NCBI RefSeq assembly: GCF_032062135.1
Contig: NC_092859.1
Span: 39,680,308 to 39,744,307, forward strand
Source of the DNA: Pyxicephalus adspersus
Taxonomy: Eukaryota > Chordata > Amphibia > Anura > Pyxicephalidae
Length of the DNA: 64,000 nt
Direction: 5' to 3'
The notes under the pieces are model-generated. The model was given only the letters and a program-made list of their open reading frames with translations. It did not search any database and had not been told where the DNA came from. Positions 10,143 to 19,900 of this stretch are shown in pieces (position 1 is the stretch's first letter; every line of letters starts with the position of its first letter). Both the position numbers and the translations under genes were made by a program.

Positions 10143-10225
10143 TATTTATATGCTGAATCAGTAATGTGATTGGACAGCTATGGTAGTGAGCCCAGGTGTA
10201 CTGTGATAGTAACAGCAATCAGGTG
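10143..10225 (-). promoter_or_regulatory. ZP4 core promoter: TATA, CCAAT, two E-boxes
   Basis: On the minus strand, TATAAATA lies at 10150-10143, 42 nt above the ATG; CCAAT at 10173-10169; E-boxes CACCTG at 10198-10193 and 10225-10220. A TATA box at this distance implies a 5' UTR of roughly 15-20 nt. FIGLA activates mammalian ZP promoters through an E-box; that these E-boxes do the same is an inference. Confidence 0.7.
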
Positions 10226-10511
10226 AGGGGCAGTTTCATTTAACTCATTTGTAGCTGATAATCTTTAGGTGATTTGTGTTTATTATTTCACAGGTTTGTA
10301 TAAGGATGACTCTAGGTGATGCATCAAAAAAAATATCCTTTTGATGACTGAAACACAAAGCATTTCTATATAGATTATGAGAAGCATCCTTTAAAAATCA
10401 ATAGCAACTTTAATTTTTGCAGTTTCAGATATTTAACCGGAGTTATCATCAGCAAAGAGGGACATTAATGCTGTTGCACAGCAAGGCAATGCTATACTGA
10501 TTCTTTTTTTG
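10226..10511. other. ZP4 upstream flank
   Basis: No gene. This flank is repeated at 13,850-14,140 (shared blocks TATCCTTTTGATGACTGAAA and CAGCAAAGAGGGACATTAAT), showing that the duplicated locus carries several hundred bases of ZP4 upstream DNA. Confidence 0.7.
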
Positions 10512-10912
10512 TAGTGAAGTGTAGTGGACTGAAGTGGAGTGAACCTAAGTGATGTGGACTCAAATGGAGTGAGGTGAAGTGGACTGGACAAAAGTGGAGT
10601 GAAGTGGACTTAACCGAACTGGAGTGGAATACAGTAGTAGCTATGGTAGTGAGCCCAGGTATACTATGATTAAAGAACAACAATAAGGTGATGGGCAGTT
10701 TCATTTAACTCACTGGAGTGGACTGAACTTGAGCGGACGTAAGTGGAGTGGAGTCGACTTAAGTGGACTTGAGTGTAGTGAACTTAAGTGGACTTGTTTA
10801 GATTTGAGTGGAGTGATGTGGACTGAACTGAACAAGAGTGCAGTTAAGTGAAGTGGACTTGAGTGGACTGAAAAGCAGGGGAGTGGACTTGAGTGGAGTG
10901 GATTGGACTTAC
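10512..10912. repeat. GTGGA/GACTT-rich degenerate satellite
   Basis: About 320 nt built from 5-11 nt variants such as GTGGACTTGA, GTGGAGTGAA and AAGTGGAGTG, in two blocks (10,512-10,637 and 10,712-10,905) either side of a ZP4 promoter fragment. Confidence 0.8.
10638..10711 (-). promoter_or_regulatory. Third copy of the ZP4 upstream promoter segment inside the satellite
   Basis: Shares CTATGGTAGTGAGCCCAGGT and GGGCAGTTTCATTTAACTCA with 10,178-10,245. It holds the E-box region only; both E-boxes are mutated (CAGGTA, AAGGTG), and the TATA and CCAAT boxes are absent, so it is probably inert. Confidence 0.8.
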
Positions 10913-10919
10913 TGTTACT

Positions 10920-12076
10920 ATTAATAGGTCAATTTTCCTAGAGAGGCCTGTAGCCGTAAGAAATTAAGCAGAGGGCCTACATGACGTAGTGCGAGGCGTA
11001 GCCCAGGGGTGTTAGGGGGTTAATAAATTAAAGTAATGCTAGGAGGGGCTGTGGTAGTGTGGAGTGTGGGGTAGGAGGGTATTAGGAATAGGATGAGTTA
11101 AAAGGGGCTGGACAGAAGTGGGAGGCACTCTTTTGGAAGAAAAAGTTCTGGGCACTCTTTTGGAAGAAAAAGTTCTGGGCCCACCCACCCCTGTTATAGT
11201 TAGAATTTGGTATTTGGGTTTGTCTTAGCGGTTGGGGTCTTGGAAGGCAGGGATCCAGTGCATTGGAAAAGTGGTGGATTTTGGCATAGGGGGATTCTCT
11301 TTGGTGGGGTCTCCCCCCTTATGGTGAACGGATGATTATGGCTCCTGAGGCGGTGCTGGGCAGCTAGGGGCCAAGGTAGAGATGTTGGAAGTCCTGTTGG
11401 GTGCAGCCTGGTTGTTTGGGTGTATAACCGGGAGTTTGGAGTTTGAAAGCATTGTGGATATTGTTGTTATGGTTATTTTTAAAAGGGGGAATTAGGTTAT
11501 TGGTTAATTAGGTTAGTCAATGTATTATGGTGGTGTTGTACAATCCCAGTTTAATTTAATAGGAATAATTATTGGAGTTTTGTTATGTTATTGTATGCTT
11601 GCAAGTGTAAAATGTATTTGTCATTTATTATTGGATATTTGTTAATTACTTGAATTTTTAATTTAATGGTGGTTAAATAAACAGCTGTTTGTCAGCAAAT
11701 TTAAATCTAAGATTGGTGTTTGGGTATTTAATGGTGGGGGAGTGGTTGGTAAGCAGGTGGGGTTCAGGGGGAGGTTCTGATGGTGGTGGTGGTGAAGGAT
11801 GGGCTGGAAGGTCCGAGCTACCCTGGTCATGCAAAGCACATATGTATTCTACATTATTTAGAGTACAGAACTGGGCAGACCAGTTAGTGTAATGTACTGC
11901 ACAGTGGGACACAATGAAGAATTTTGGATGAAACAGTGTACAGAGAGGAGCAGTCCAGATTCACCCAAAGCAAGTATGAAATGGAATGTCCAGAGTTTCC
12001 CACATTCTAAACCTATGATGTAGCCCTAGGTGTGTATCATGGCAAATGGCCTGTAATTAACCACCGATTTGCTTGC
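10920..12076. other. Intergenic G/T-rich segment
   Basis: No gene recognised. Contains a 27-nt direct tandem repeat at 11,124-11,177 (GGCACTCTTTTGGAAGAAAA unit). Short open frames here have no recognisable family match. Confidence 0.5.
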
Positions 12077-12388
12077 CTAGGGCTACGCACACATGTGAAA
12101 TTGTGCTTGGATGATAATTGGCTCAGGGCTGATATTGAATGAGAATCTTGCATGTGTATGACGCTCATTGTTCATCATCTGAGCGACCGTCCTGGCGCAT
12201 TTACAGATGATGAATGATCATAATGAAAGGGAAGCACAGCAGGGTGCTGCTCCGTCATTCTCCACTTCCCCATAGAGCAGAATAGTGCTGTATGTACAAC
12301 ATTTTTCATGCATTGTGCAGTCATTAGTAAGGATCGCAAAAGATCTTTTCCAACAACAACAATTACATGTGTGTGTATATAGCCCAAG
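12077..12388. mobile_element. MITE with 20-odd-base terminal inverted repeats
   Basis: Left end GGGCTACGCACACATGTGAA; right end, inverted, GGGCTATATACACACACATG. The interior (GATCGCAAAAGATCTTTTCC, CCCCATAGAGCAGAATAGTG) looks like a MITE family frequent in frog genomes. No coding capacity. Confidence 0.6.
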
Positions 12389-12806
12389 TCTGTGTTGCAC
12401 AATGATCACCCACACCACTTAAAATTCAATGCCTAAAAGTAGCAAGAACATGGCTACTTATAATTCACAGGTATGGAGCACTGTACAAAAGATACTGTAA
12501 GTTATAGGGCAGAGAACCTAGATCTATATTATTTTACAGGGACATTTCAGTGCCCTTGTAACATTTAAAAGTCTCACACACAGGAAAAAATGTAATGGTG
12601 TGTGTCCAATGTGCCACTTGTTCTCCTGACACAACAAGGACATTTTTTTGTATTTGAAGCAACAGAAATCCAACAGCCACATGTCACCTAAGACTTGGTT
12701 ACAGAATAGGAAGAAAGTAAGTGGTAAATAGACTGACAGTTTTCTCATTAATGAAAAATATGAGATACCTTTATAGACACCAATAGGCTGTGCCAGCCAA
12801 ACACCT

Positions 12807-12822
12807 GGGGGGGGGGGGGGGG
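12807..12822. repeat. Poly(G) tract
   Basis: Run of 16 G inside the duplicated ZP4 3' flank; the parent flank has only GGGGG at the matching place. Confidence 0.9.
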
Positions 12823-13510
12823 TCATTGCATTCAAGACCATGCACCGCTGAGGTCCTGGCTCTGGCCCAGTCATTAGAACCACCTGGTCAACATAGGCCA
12901 TTTGCTCAGAACAAACTCTCACCCATCCAGAAGGTACTTGGGCAAGCAGGGGGACCTCACCATCATTAAATACAGCAAGCTTGCACATAATGTTGTATTA
13001 TGACAGATGGGTTCCGAACTAATGTGTACTTTACCATCCTGTGTCAGAAGCATGCACCCAGAGAGTTCCCATTCTGTATATTCTTGCTTACCATTTCCTG
13101 TAAAAACTATTTTCACTGTTCAACCACCCAAGTTAAAAGTTACCCAGCTCCCAAAACATAGAAGTCTTGATAGAATGCATATGTGGACAAAGTCCTACAT
13201 TGTCCCTTCTGTTCCCCAGTGTCAGATGTGTTATGCCCCCAAAAGACTTCATCTTGCATAGATCTGTGCCTATTTAAATTGCTGCCTGGCATCTCCATCT
13301 GGGCCAATTTCAGGTTGTGTCACCTGTGAAGTAATAGCTGGGGTGTCCCAGTTGTGGAGTGCCTAGTAGAAGCAAGAACCTCACTCCCTTGTACTGCTGG
13401 AAACTATCATATTCACCTATTTAACACCTCAGTTTTAAATTTGACAGAAGCTGTACATGAGACTCCATTATCATTGACAGAACCACACAATATTTTGAAA
13501 AACAGCTCAT

Positions 13511-13516
13511 TTTATT
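13511..13516 (-). terminator. Poly(A) signal overlapping the microgene stop
   Basis: AATAAA overlaps the TAA stop (13517-13515) by two bases, as in the parent ZP4 gene. Confidence 0.7.
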
Positions 13517-13727
13517 AAGCATTTACAGAGGTCAATGGACAATTTTCTGTTTTGCTTTCAACTCTGTTCCATCTTCTGTACAGGCTAGAACCAACAAGGA
13601 TAACTGCCAAGACACAGCCAACAACTGCTGTTCCTCCACAGCGCAAGCGGGATGGATCATCCCAAGAATCCAAACCACCAGCCACAAAACCACAGAGCCA
13701 AAGCACCCCTACAAGAGCCAACACCAT
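13515..13727 (-). CDS. ZP4 exon 1/exon 12 fusion microgene (70 residues)
   Basis: One uninterrupted frame from the ZP4 ATG to the ZP4 stop. Residues 1-30 are the ZP4 signal peptide and first mature residues (ends SRLRCG); residues 31-70 start [19 protein letters not shown], the ZP4 membrane span, and keep its whole tail. Trefoil, ZP domain and furin site are absent, so the product would be a small type I membrane protein of about 52 residues after signal cleavage. The deletion happens to keep phase. TATA, CCAAT and E-boxes upstream and AATAAA across the stop are conserved. Whether it is expressed, or only a pseudogene still open by youth, cannot be told here. Confidence 0.6.
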   Translation of the reverse strand: MVLALVGVLWLCGFVAGGLDSWDDPSRLRCGGTAVVGCVLAVILVGSSLYRRWNRVESKTENCPLTSVNA

Positions 13728-13768
13728 CTTTCCAGCAGCTACCAATACCAGCACTAGCTGAAATTCAC

Positions 13769-13851
13769 TATTTATATGCTGAATCAGTAATATGATTGGA
13801 CAGCTATGGTAGTGAGCCCAGGTGTACTGTGATAGTAACAGCAATCAGGTG
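13769..13851 (-). promoter_or_regulatory. Promoter copy of the ZP4 microgene
   Basis: TATAAATA at 13776-13769, CCAAT at 13799-13795, E-boxes CACCTG at 13824-13819 and 13851-13846, with the same spacing to the ATG (42 nt from the TATA box) as the parent promoter. Confidence 0.65.
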
Positions 13852-14140
13852 AGGGGCAGTTTCATTTAACTCATTTGTAGCTGATAATCTTTACACAAAA
13901 CTTTTTGATAATATTTTGTGTTTAATATTTCATGTATTTGTTAAATGATGTCTCAGTATAAGTGATGTATCAGAAAAAAATATCCTTTTGATGACTGAAA
14001 CACAAAACATTTCTATATAGATTATGAAAAGCATCCTTTAAAAAAAAAGTCACTTTAATTTTTGCAGTTTCACATATTCAACCATCATCAGCAAAGAGGG
14101 ACATTAATTCTGTTGCAAAGCAAGGCAATGCTAAGCTGAT

Positions 14141-15886
14141 TCTTTTTTATGTATTTTTATTGTAAATAGAAAGTTATAACAGAGTCCAATACAACCATAA
14201 AGGGGGATATAGAATACTACATAGGTAAATAGGATACAAAAAGAAATAAAGAGACAAACAACAAGTCCCAAGTCTGAAAAATACCAATGTCAATGGCTTA
14301 GCAATGATAAGATCAGCAAACTATATTACGTTTCATCAGGTACATTAAACCAGAATGGTCAATGGCCCTCGTCTGCTAAACAGATTGTGAGAGTGATTTA
14401 TTATAATACTCAATACTAATCTATAAACTAGATTCTCCGATACTGTGACAGAGACCACTTCTTAATTGTGCATCTGTTTGAAGTCAAATTCTATCATATC
14501 TCTATTGGTAATTATGTTGCAGGCCTGCGAAATGTAGGTATCCCTTACATTTAAAAATTATGTTCTGCATACATACAATGATTGTTTGGTGCCTAAATGC
14601 AAATGTCATCTAAAATTTGGGTATAACTAAAACTATCAGGTTTTAGTTTGAATGAGGAGATTACACTCCTCATAAACTTTTTACAGTGATGCAAATCACA
14701 AAAAAAAAAAAAATGTGCACTGGTTTTTGATGATGGGTCACCAGTTCACTTTGTATAGCTCTTTCTCCAGGTTCTGAAGCAGAGCGCATAATCCATATTG
14801 TCTTCATGTGATTACCAAATAAATATCCTGTGGATCAGCACTTTCAATAAACAATACTGTGTTTGGATACTGGTGAATGTACTGCTGTTACCTGGAATAA
14901 TACTACAATCTACTACTAGTATCTGTGTCTTATTAGGGATATTTTCCTTCACTTCTTTTCGTGAAGATTCAACAGAAAGTGAGAGATTATATTTCCAATG
15001 TGAGAAAAAAGTTTCCCCATTACTGATTTCACTTCTATTCATGTTCTTGTTTTGACTTAGATCCTCTGGCACACAACAAAAGGATCCCAAAGTGCCAACT
15101 TCCTTTCCTTCCTTCATGCTGAGATGGATTTTTTTTGTATGCCTACAAGTGAAGTGGCCAGGCAAGCACTGGGTATGTGCGCTGCTGTCCCCTGCAAAGA
15201 GGTTGCCAAATCTTGGTCTATGGAAAAACAAACGTAATGGGTTGTGGAGGGTAAAAATATCTGAGATGAGACTAAAACACTGGAGCATACACTATTTGCA
15301 CACGTTAGTGGATTTCTCTATGTGCATAAAAGCTGAAACAAAATACTGCACAAATATGAGCTGGTTGTTCAGTCTACTCTGTAGATGCATCAATTTAAAA
15401 TCATCCTTGGGTAAAGTACAAACTCTTTCAATACCTTCTTCTAACTGTATACTGGCCTAAAAAATCTAATGCCCCAGTCACCTGACATTCAGACCACAAG
15501 TTTTCTGGCTTCCCTGTTTACAAAGCCATGGTCCTTCGTCAGGTTTCTACATTAGTCTCTTCCTATTGGCTTTCCAGTAGCATGGCTATTGGGAGGACCA
15601 CAGAGGCAAGATGCCATTGCAAGTAAGTCAGGGACTGGCTGGAGTAGACATTCATCAGCGGTCCCCCACAGACAAAAATGACACTGGCAAGAGACCTGAA
15701 TGGTGGGTTAGGGTATGTCTTCCTGCCCATGGTGAGGACAAACAGCCCTCTTAATATTGGTTAGAGGAGTGTGACATTTTTGAAAATTTGTGTCCAGAAA
15801 TGGGCTTATCTATCTATCTATTACATTACAAGGTGCTGGAATGCTCTGTATTTCAATGTTAGGCACCCACTACTACTGTGCCTTCA
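14141..15886. other. Intergenic, with an unassigned open frame
   Basis: No recognised gene. A 158-codon minus-strand frame at 14,812-15,288 (contains FTCRHTKKIHLSMKEGKEVG and ENIPNKTQILVVDCSIIPG) has ordinary composition but no family I recognise. A TCTA microsatellite begins near 15,808. Confidence 0.4.
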
Positions 15887-15888
15887 GC

Positions 15889-15991
15889 AGGGGTGTAATG
15901 GGGTGGACACGCGCAGGCACGCTGTCCCCTAACTTGTTTCATGACCGCCGTATTACCGTGCCCCCTCTTCTTTTTTTAGGACTACACCCCT
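15889..15991. mobile_element. Short MITE with AGGGGTGTA termini
   Basis: Ends AGGGGTGTAATGGGG and ACTACACCCCT are inverted to each other. A related element lies inside a Tc1 copy at 36.87 kb. Confidence 0.5.
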
Positions 15992-16107
15992 GGCCTTTCA
16001 GCAATGACTTATCACAAATATTGGCAACCAGCATACCATACCCAGTCCATGAATTAAGACTGGGGACCGCTGCCATGAATACTCTAGTGTTCATTCGTTA
16101 ACTGACA

Positions 16108-16156
<49 letters not shown>

Positions 16157-16157
16157 C
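16108..16157. repeat. (CTAT)n microsatellite
   Basis: About 12 units of a tetranucleotide. Confidence 0.95.
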
Positions 16158-16578
16158 CATCCGTTTGTACCTGTATCTCTTATTTATCTCTCTCTCTCTC
16201 TACCTATTCTGTCTTACTTTTATTCTATTTATGTGTTTATACTTATATCCTAAAAAAGAAATTTTTAAAATTTTATGATGTAGCCCCTGCTTGACACCAC
16301 AGATTAAGATTTCCAGGAACAAAACGTCTAAATCAGAAACTATACCCTAAAGTGAGTGTAGTGATGACCATGCAAAATAAACCTGATGGAAATATTTGCA
16401 GGGCATACAGTGCTACCTCTTCATTCTTTCTCACCTCCTCCTCACCATATCCCCTCAGTGTACCTCCCCTCCTCCCTGGCAGGAAAGCAGCGTGGAATCC
16501 ATTGCCCATCCACCACTGCCTGGACACGCAAATCTCACACTGCATAGTGGAATTTCCAGCCTTCTCACTTCTGCAGTT

Positions 16579-16627
16579 ATGGATTACAAAGTGCTGCTGA
16601 TTCTACTACCAAGCCTTGTTCTATTAG
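16579..16627 (+). CDS. pdgfrl: PDGFRL exon 1: start and signal peptide
   Basis: 49 nt. MDYKVLLILLPSLVLL is a signal peptide; donor GTAAGC follows. The leader before it is pyrimidine-rich (16,415-16,480) with no clear TATA box. Confidence 0.88.
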
Positions 16628-16883
16628 GTAAGCCATTTATGTCTGTCAGTCCTCTCTGGCCCCAAAATAGTGTATACTTGTACCTGAGTGCAGTATCTGT
16701 GCTTTAGGCTATGTGCATTCCTAAACATAATTTCACAGAGGAGCTATTGTATGAAAGCTGTGCTGAGCACTGATTTAACTCACTCAGTCTTATTTAAAAA
16801 TGCTTAAAATTTTGACAAAATAAAAAGAGAAGTGGAATTAATGATGAAAAATTTCAGATAGGTAGGCTTTTATTGCAGAAGGG

Positions 16884-16936
<53 letters not shown>

Positions 16937-19900
16937 AAATTAACTAAATTTCTTCTTTTGCCTGCCAGCAATGTTTTTTTTAAATGTACGCTGAGCCATG
17001 CATGCACGGCTTAGTGTACAATCTTGGCATGCCATGGGCGCTGGGATGATTTGAGTCCAGTGCCCATGCGTAACAATTACATCATCCCATGTTGGCCAAA
17101 CCCAGAAAAAGACCAAAGTTCTCATCAGAGATTGAGGAACAGACATCACATCATTAGGGGGAAAATAAGTGCAGAAGGCTATTGTTCCTTTATAGAATGA
17201 GATTTATTGCCATAAGGGGTCAGAACAGCTGATACACAAATTCTTTGATAGGCTGTTGATCAATCAACAAACCCTTATACATAAAATTGTTTTTAATTTA
17301 TTTTCTTTTTGAAGTGTTGAATACAGATGTAAAGCTGTGTAGAAATGTTGGATTTCACCTGTCTAGCATCTGTACTCCACTGTGCTGGATCACTAAAAAT
17401 TGATATGAACTACTGCTGTTGTTTTCTAATGGGTATCTCCCACTTGTCCTCTCCCCTCCCCACTTTCTAGAACACAACAACATTACTACCATTAGTAATT
17501 GTTTCCAGCGACAAATATTAAGAATCTGCACAGGGCTTTAGTGTGTTCATTTTAATGTAATGTGTTGTTAGTTGTGTGCATGTATATATAATTATATACA
17601 GATTCTCCTCATATAACAACCAAGTTCTGTTCCCATGACCTTCTCATTAAGCAAATTGGTTGTTAAGTGAGAAGCACAGTAAAGAGCCAGACTGCAGCAC
17701 TAAAAGCATGGAGCATGTGTCGTGATCAGATCAATGACAGCCTGCAAGACCTGGATCGAGGAAGGAGCGGGAGGATCGTTAGTATGAAAGACGGAGCCCA
17801 GAACAATGAAGGAGAGACGCTGCTCTACTGTACACTGTAGGCATCATAGAGCTGTAAGTGTGAGCCATCAGTAAACAGGTATGTTGTTAAATGAGGAATA
17901 CCTGTATTTATTTAAGGCAAATACCATAATTACATGTGACATATGCACATCCTTTTTTTTGGAACTAAAATTGTAGAATGAGAGGGTGGATTTTACTTAT
18001 CATTCAAATTATCATTAATTTAATGTCACTTTATTTGGCTTTACAGCTAACTGTGAAATCAAAGCTAAAACAGAAAGAACCAGAGAGAAAAAGTTAGCTG
18101 GGGTGTCTTCTACAGCCAAGAAGCCTGAGCAGAATATTGTAAAACGCCCACCAAAAGCCAAACCCCCAGTGCCTCCAGGCCAGAGCCAGACAGGTGGGTC
18201 CATCCTTTCCCAAGTTCTGCACAGAGGGAAGTTCCAGCAGGTTGGTGACACAATAACTGTAAAGGCCGGACAGAATTTGGATCTTCGCTGCAAAGGGACA
18301 TCGGTCCGATGGAATTACCCCCATTACCTACGTGAGGATGATGAAGGAAGACTCAAGTAAATGCAGTTTGTAGAAATCTTTGTATAAGAGCATTTTTAAC
18401 AGCAACTATATTTGCAAATATATTTGTCAGGATCCATCCAAAACCAAGCTGCTGTAGCTCTGGAATGGTGTTAAAGGCAGTTACTGATGCAGAATATTTT
18501 TTTTCTGGTAATATTATTAAAACAAAGCTATTACTAGGCAGACTTTGCAGAAGAATACAATTGTCAGTCATAATGTATATCCAAAAATGAACCTGTAAAA
18601 AGAAAAGGTAGCTTTTCTGCTGATGGTGCCTAGGCTACTGTCCGCCCCCTAGAAATAGCAGCATATCCCATTTGTATATGGTTGATGTACTCATCTTAAC
18701 CTTCTAACTGCCATGCCTAGGTGAATATAAAGACAGATTTGTTCTGGGATAATCCCAGGGAATACAGAGCATCCCAAATCTCACTAAAGGATTTGTTGCA
18801 TTTGGCAGGAAAATCTCCTGTTGAGATTTGGCCTTCTCTGCATTCCTTGAAGGCTGGTGACATCACATTCATCAATGCAAAAGACTGTTGTACCTATAAA
18901 ATATAACTTTTTTACTTAAATGTAAATTTTTGGACATACTGAAACCAGTGATTTTTACAGGGAGTCCCAGAAATTAAAGCCAGATTTGTGTTATACTGCA
19001 AGGCCCAAATTTTGGGAACCTGTACTTTCGGAAATATGGTGGATTCTATTGTTGACCTTCTGAAAATGTTACATGGCTAACTGTTGCTTGATTTAAAGCA
19101 GAATTAAACCCTTTTTTTTACCCATCTGTCCCCATTCTGTCATGAATGCTTCCATTTTAAAGGGACCCCTTAAACCACTAAAACCTTGGCAATACTGCTT
19201 CACCCTGCTCCCACATCTAGAAGTAAAATCCCTAGTGACAGCTGGGTGTGAATGCTGGAAATATTGGATTGCCCATTCCTATGACCTTACAACTCGTTGC
19301 TAGACCAGACCACTGTTATATGGGAGGAGGTCACGTGCTCCATCATGCTAAAAAGTACCTGGCATTGTTAGCAGCTGCTGGGGCAGGACAGAAATGATGG
19401 TGAGGTATCAGAAGTTTTTAGTAGCCTTTTGAACAAGCATTGACATTGTGCCCTTAAGGGGAATATTACAGTGCTTCTTAAGGCTGGGTTTACACTACTG
19501 AATTGTATTAAAATCCATTGCCAAAATGCCCATAGCCATGCTGTTCATTACTAAAAAGGAGCAGAAATGGTTTTAGCTACCCCAGGTTGAGACCAATAAA
19601 AATAAATGGGTTTGGCGTAAGAATGAATTTAGAATGTATGCATTCACATACTGGACGAAAGCGAGCCCAATGCCTCTGTTATAAGTATGATAGGCAATGC
19701 CTATAGTTACAGAGGGTTTTTTTTCTAGTGTGTTTTTTCTTGTTCAGAATTTGTAAATATTTTAGTGTGATCCAGAACAGTGGTCGCTAACCTTTTGGAC
19801 CTCACGAACCACTAAATCTACGGAATCCGGACTGCGCACTCATGACCCAGAGTGACGTCATGATGCCAGAACCCGCACAATCTCCCATTGCAGGCTCAGA

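Larger units (their letters stand above)
12640..14140 (-). repeat. Duplicated, collapsed ZP4 locus
   Basis: Positions 12,640-13,635 match the ZP4 3' flank and terminal exon (1-1,130), with deletions. Positions 13,636-14,140 match ZP4 exon 1 and upstream DNA (10,012-10,500). Everything between exon 1 and the middle of exon 12 is missing. The join lies at 13,635/13,636, between TGCTGTTCCT and CCACAGCGCA. This is what a tandem gene copy with one large internal deletion would leave. Confidence 0.9.

Noticed and set aside
10492..10704. 70-codon Ser/His-rich frame
   Set aside because: Produced by the GTGGA satellite and the promoter fragment.
12524..12988. 154-codon minus-strand frame as a gene
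   Set aside because: Lies in the duplicated 3' flank of ZP4, crosses a poly(G) tract, and the parent flank has no matching frame.
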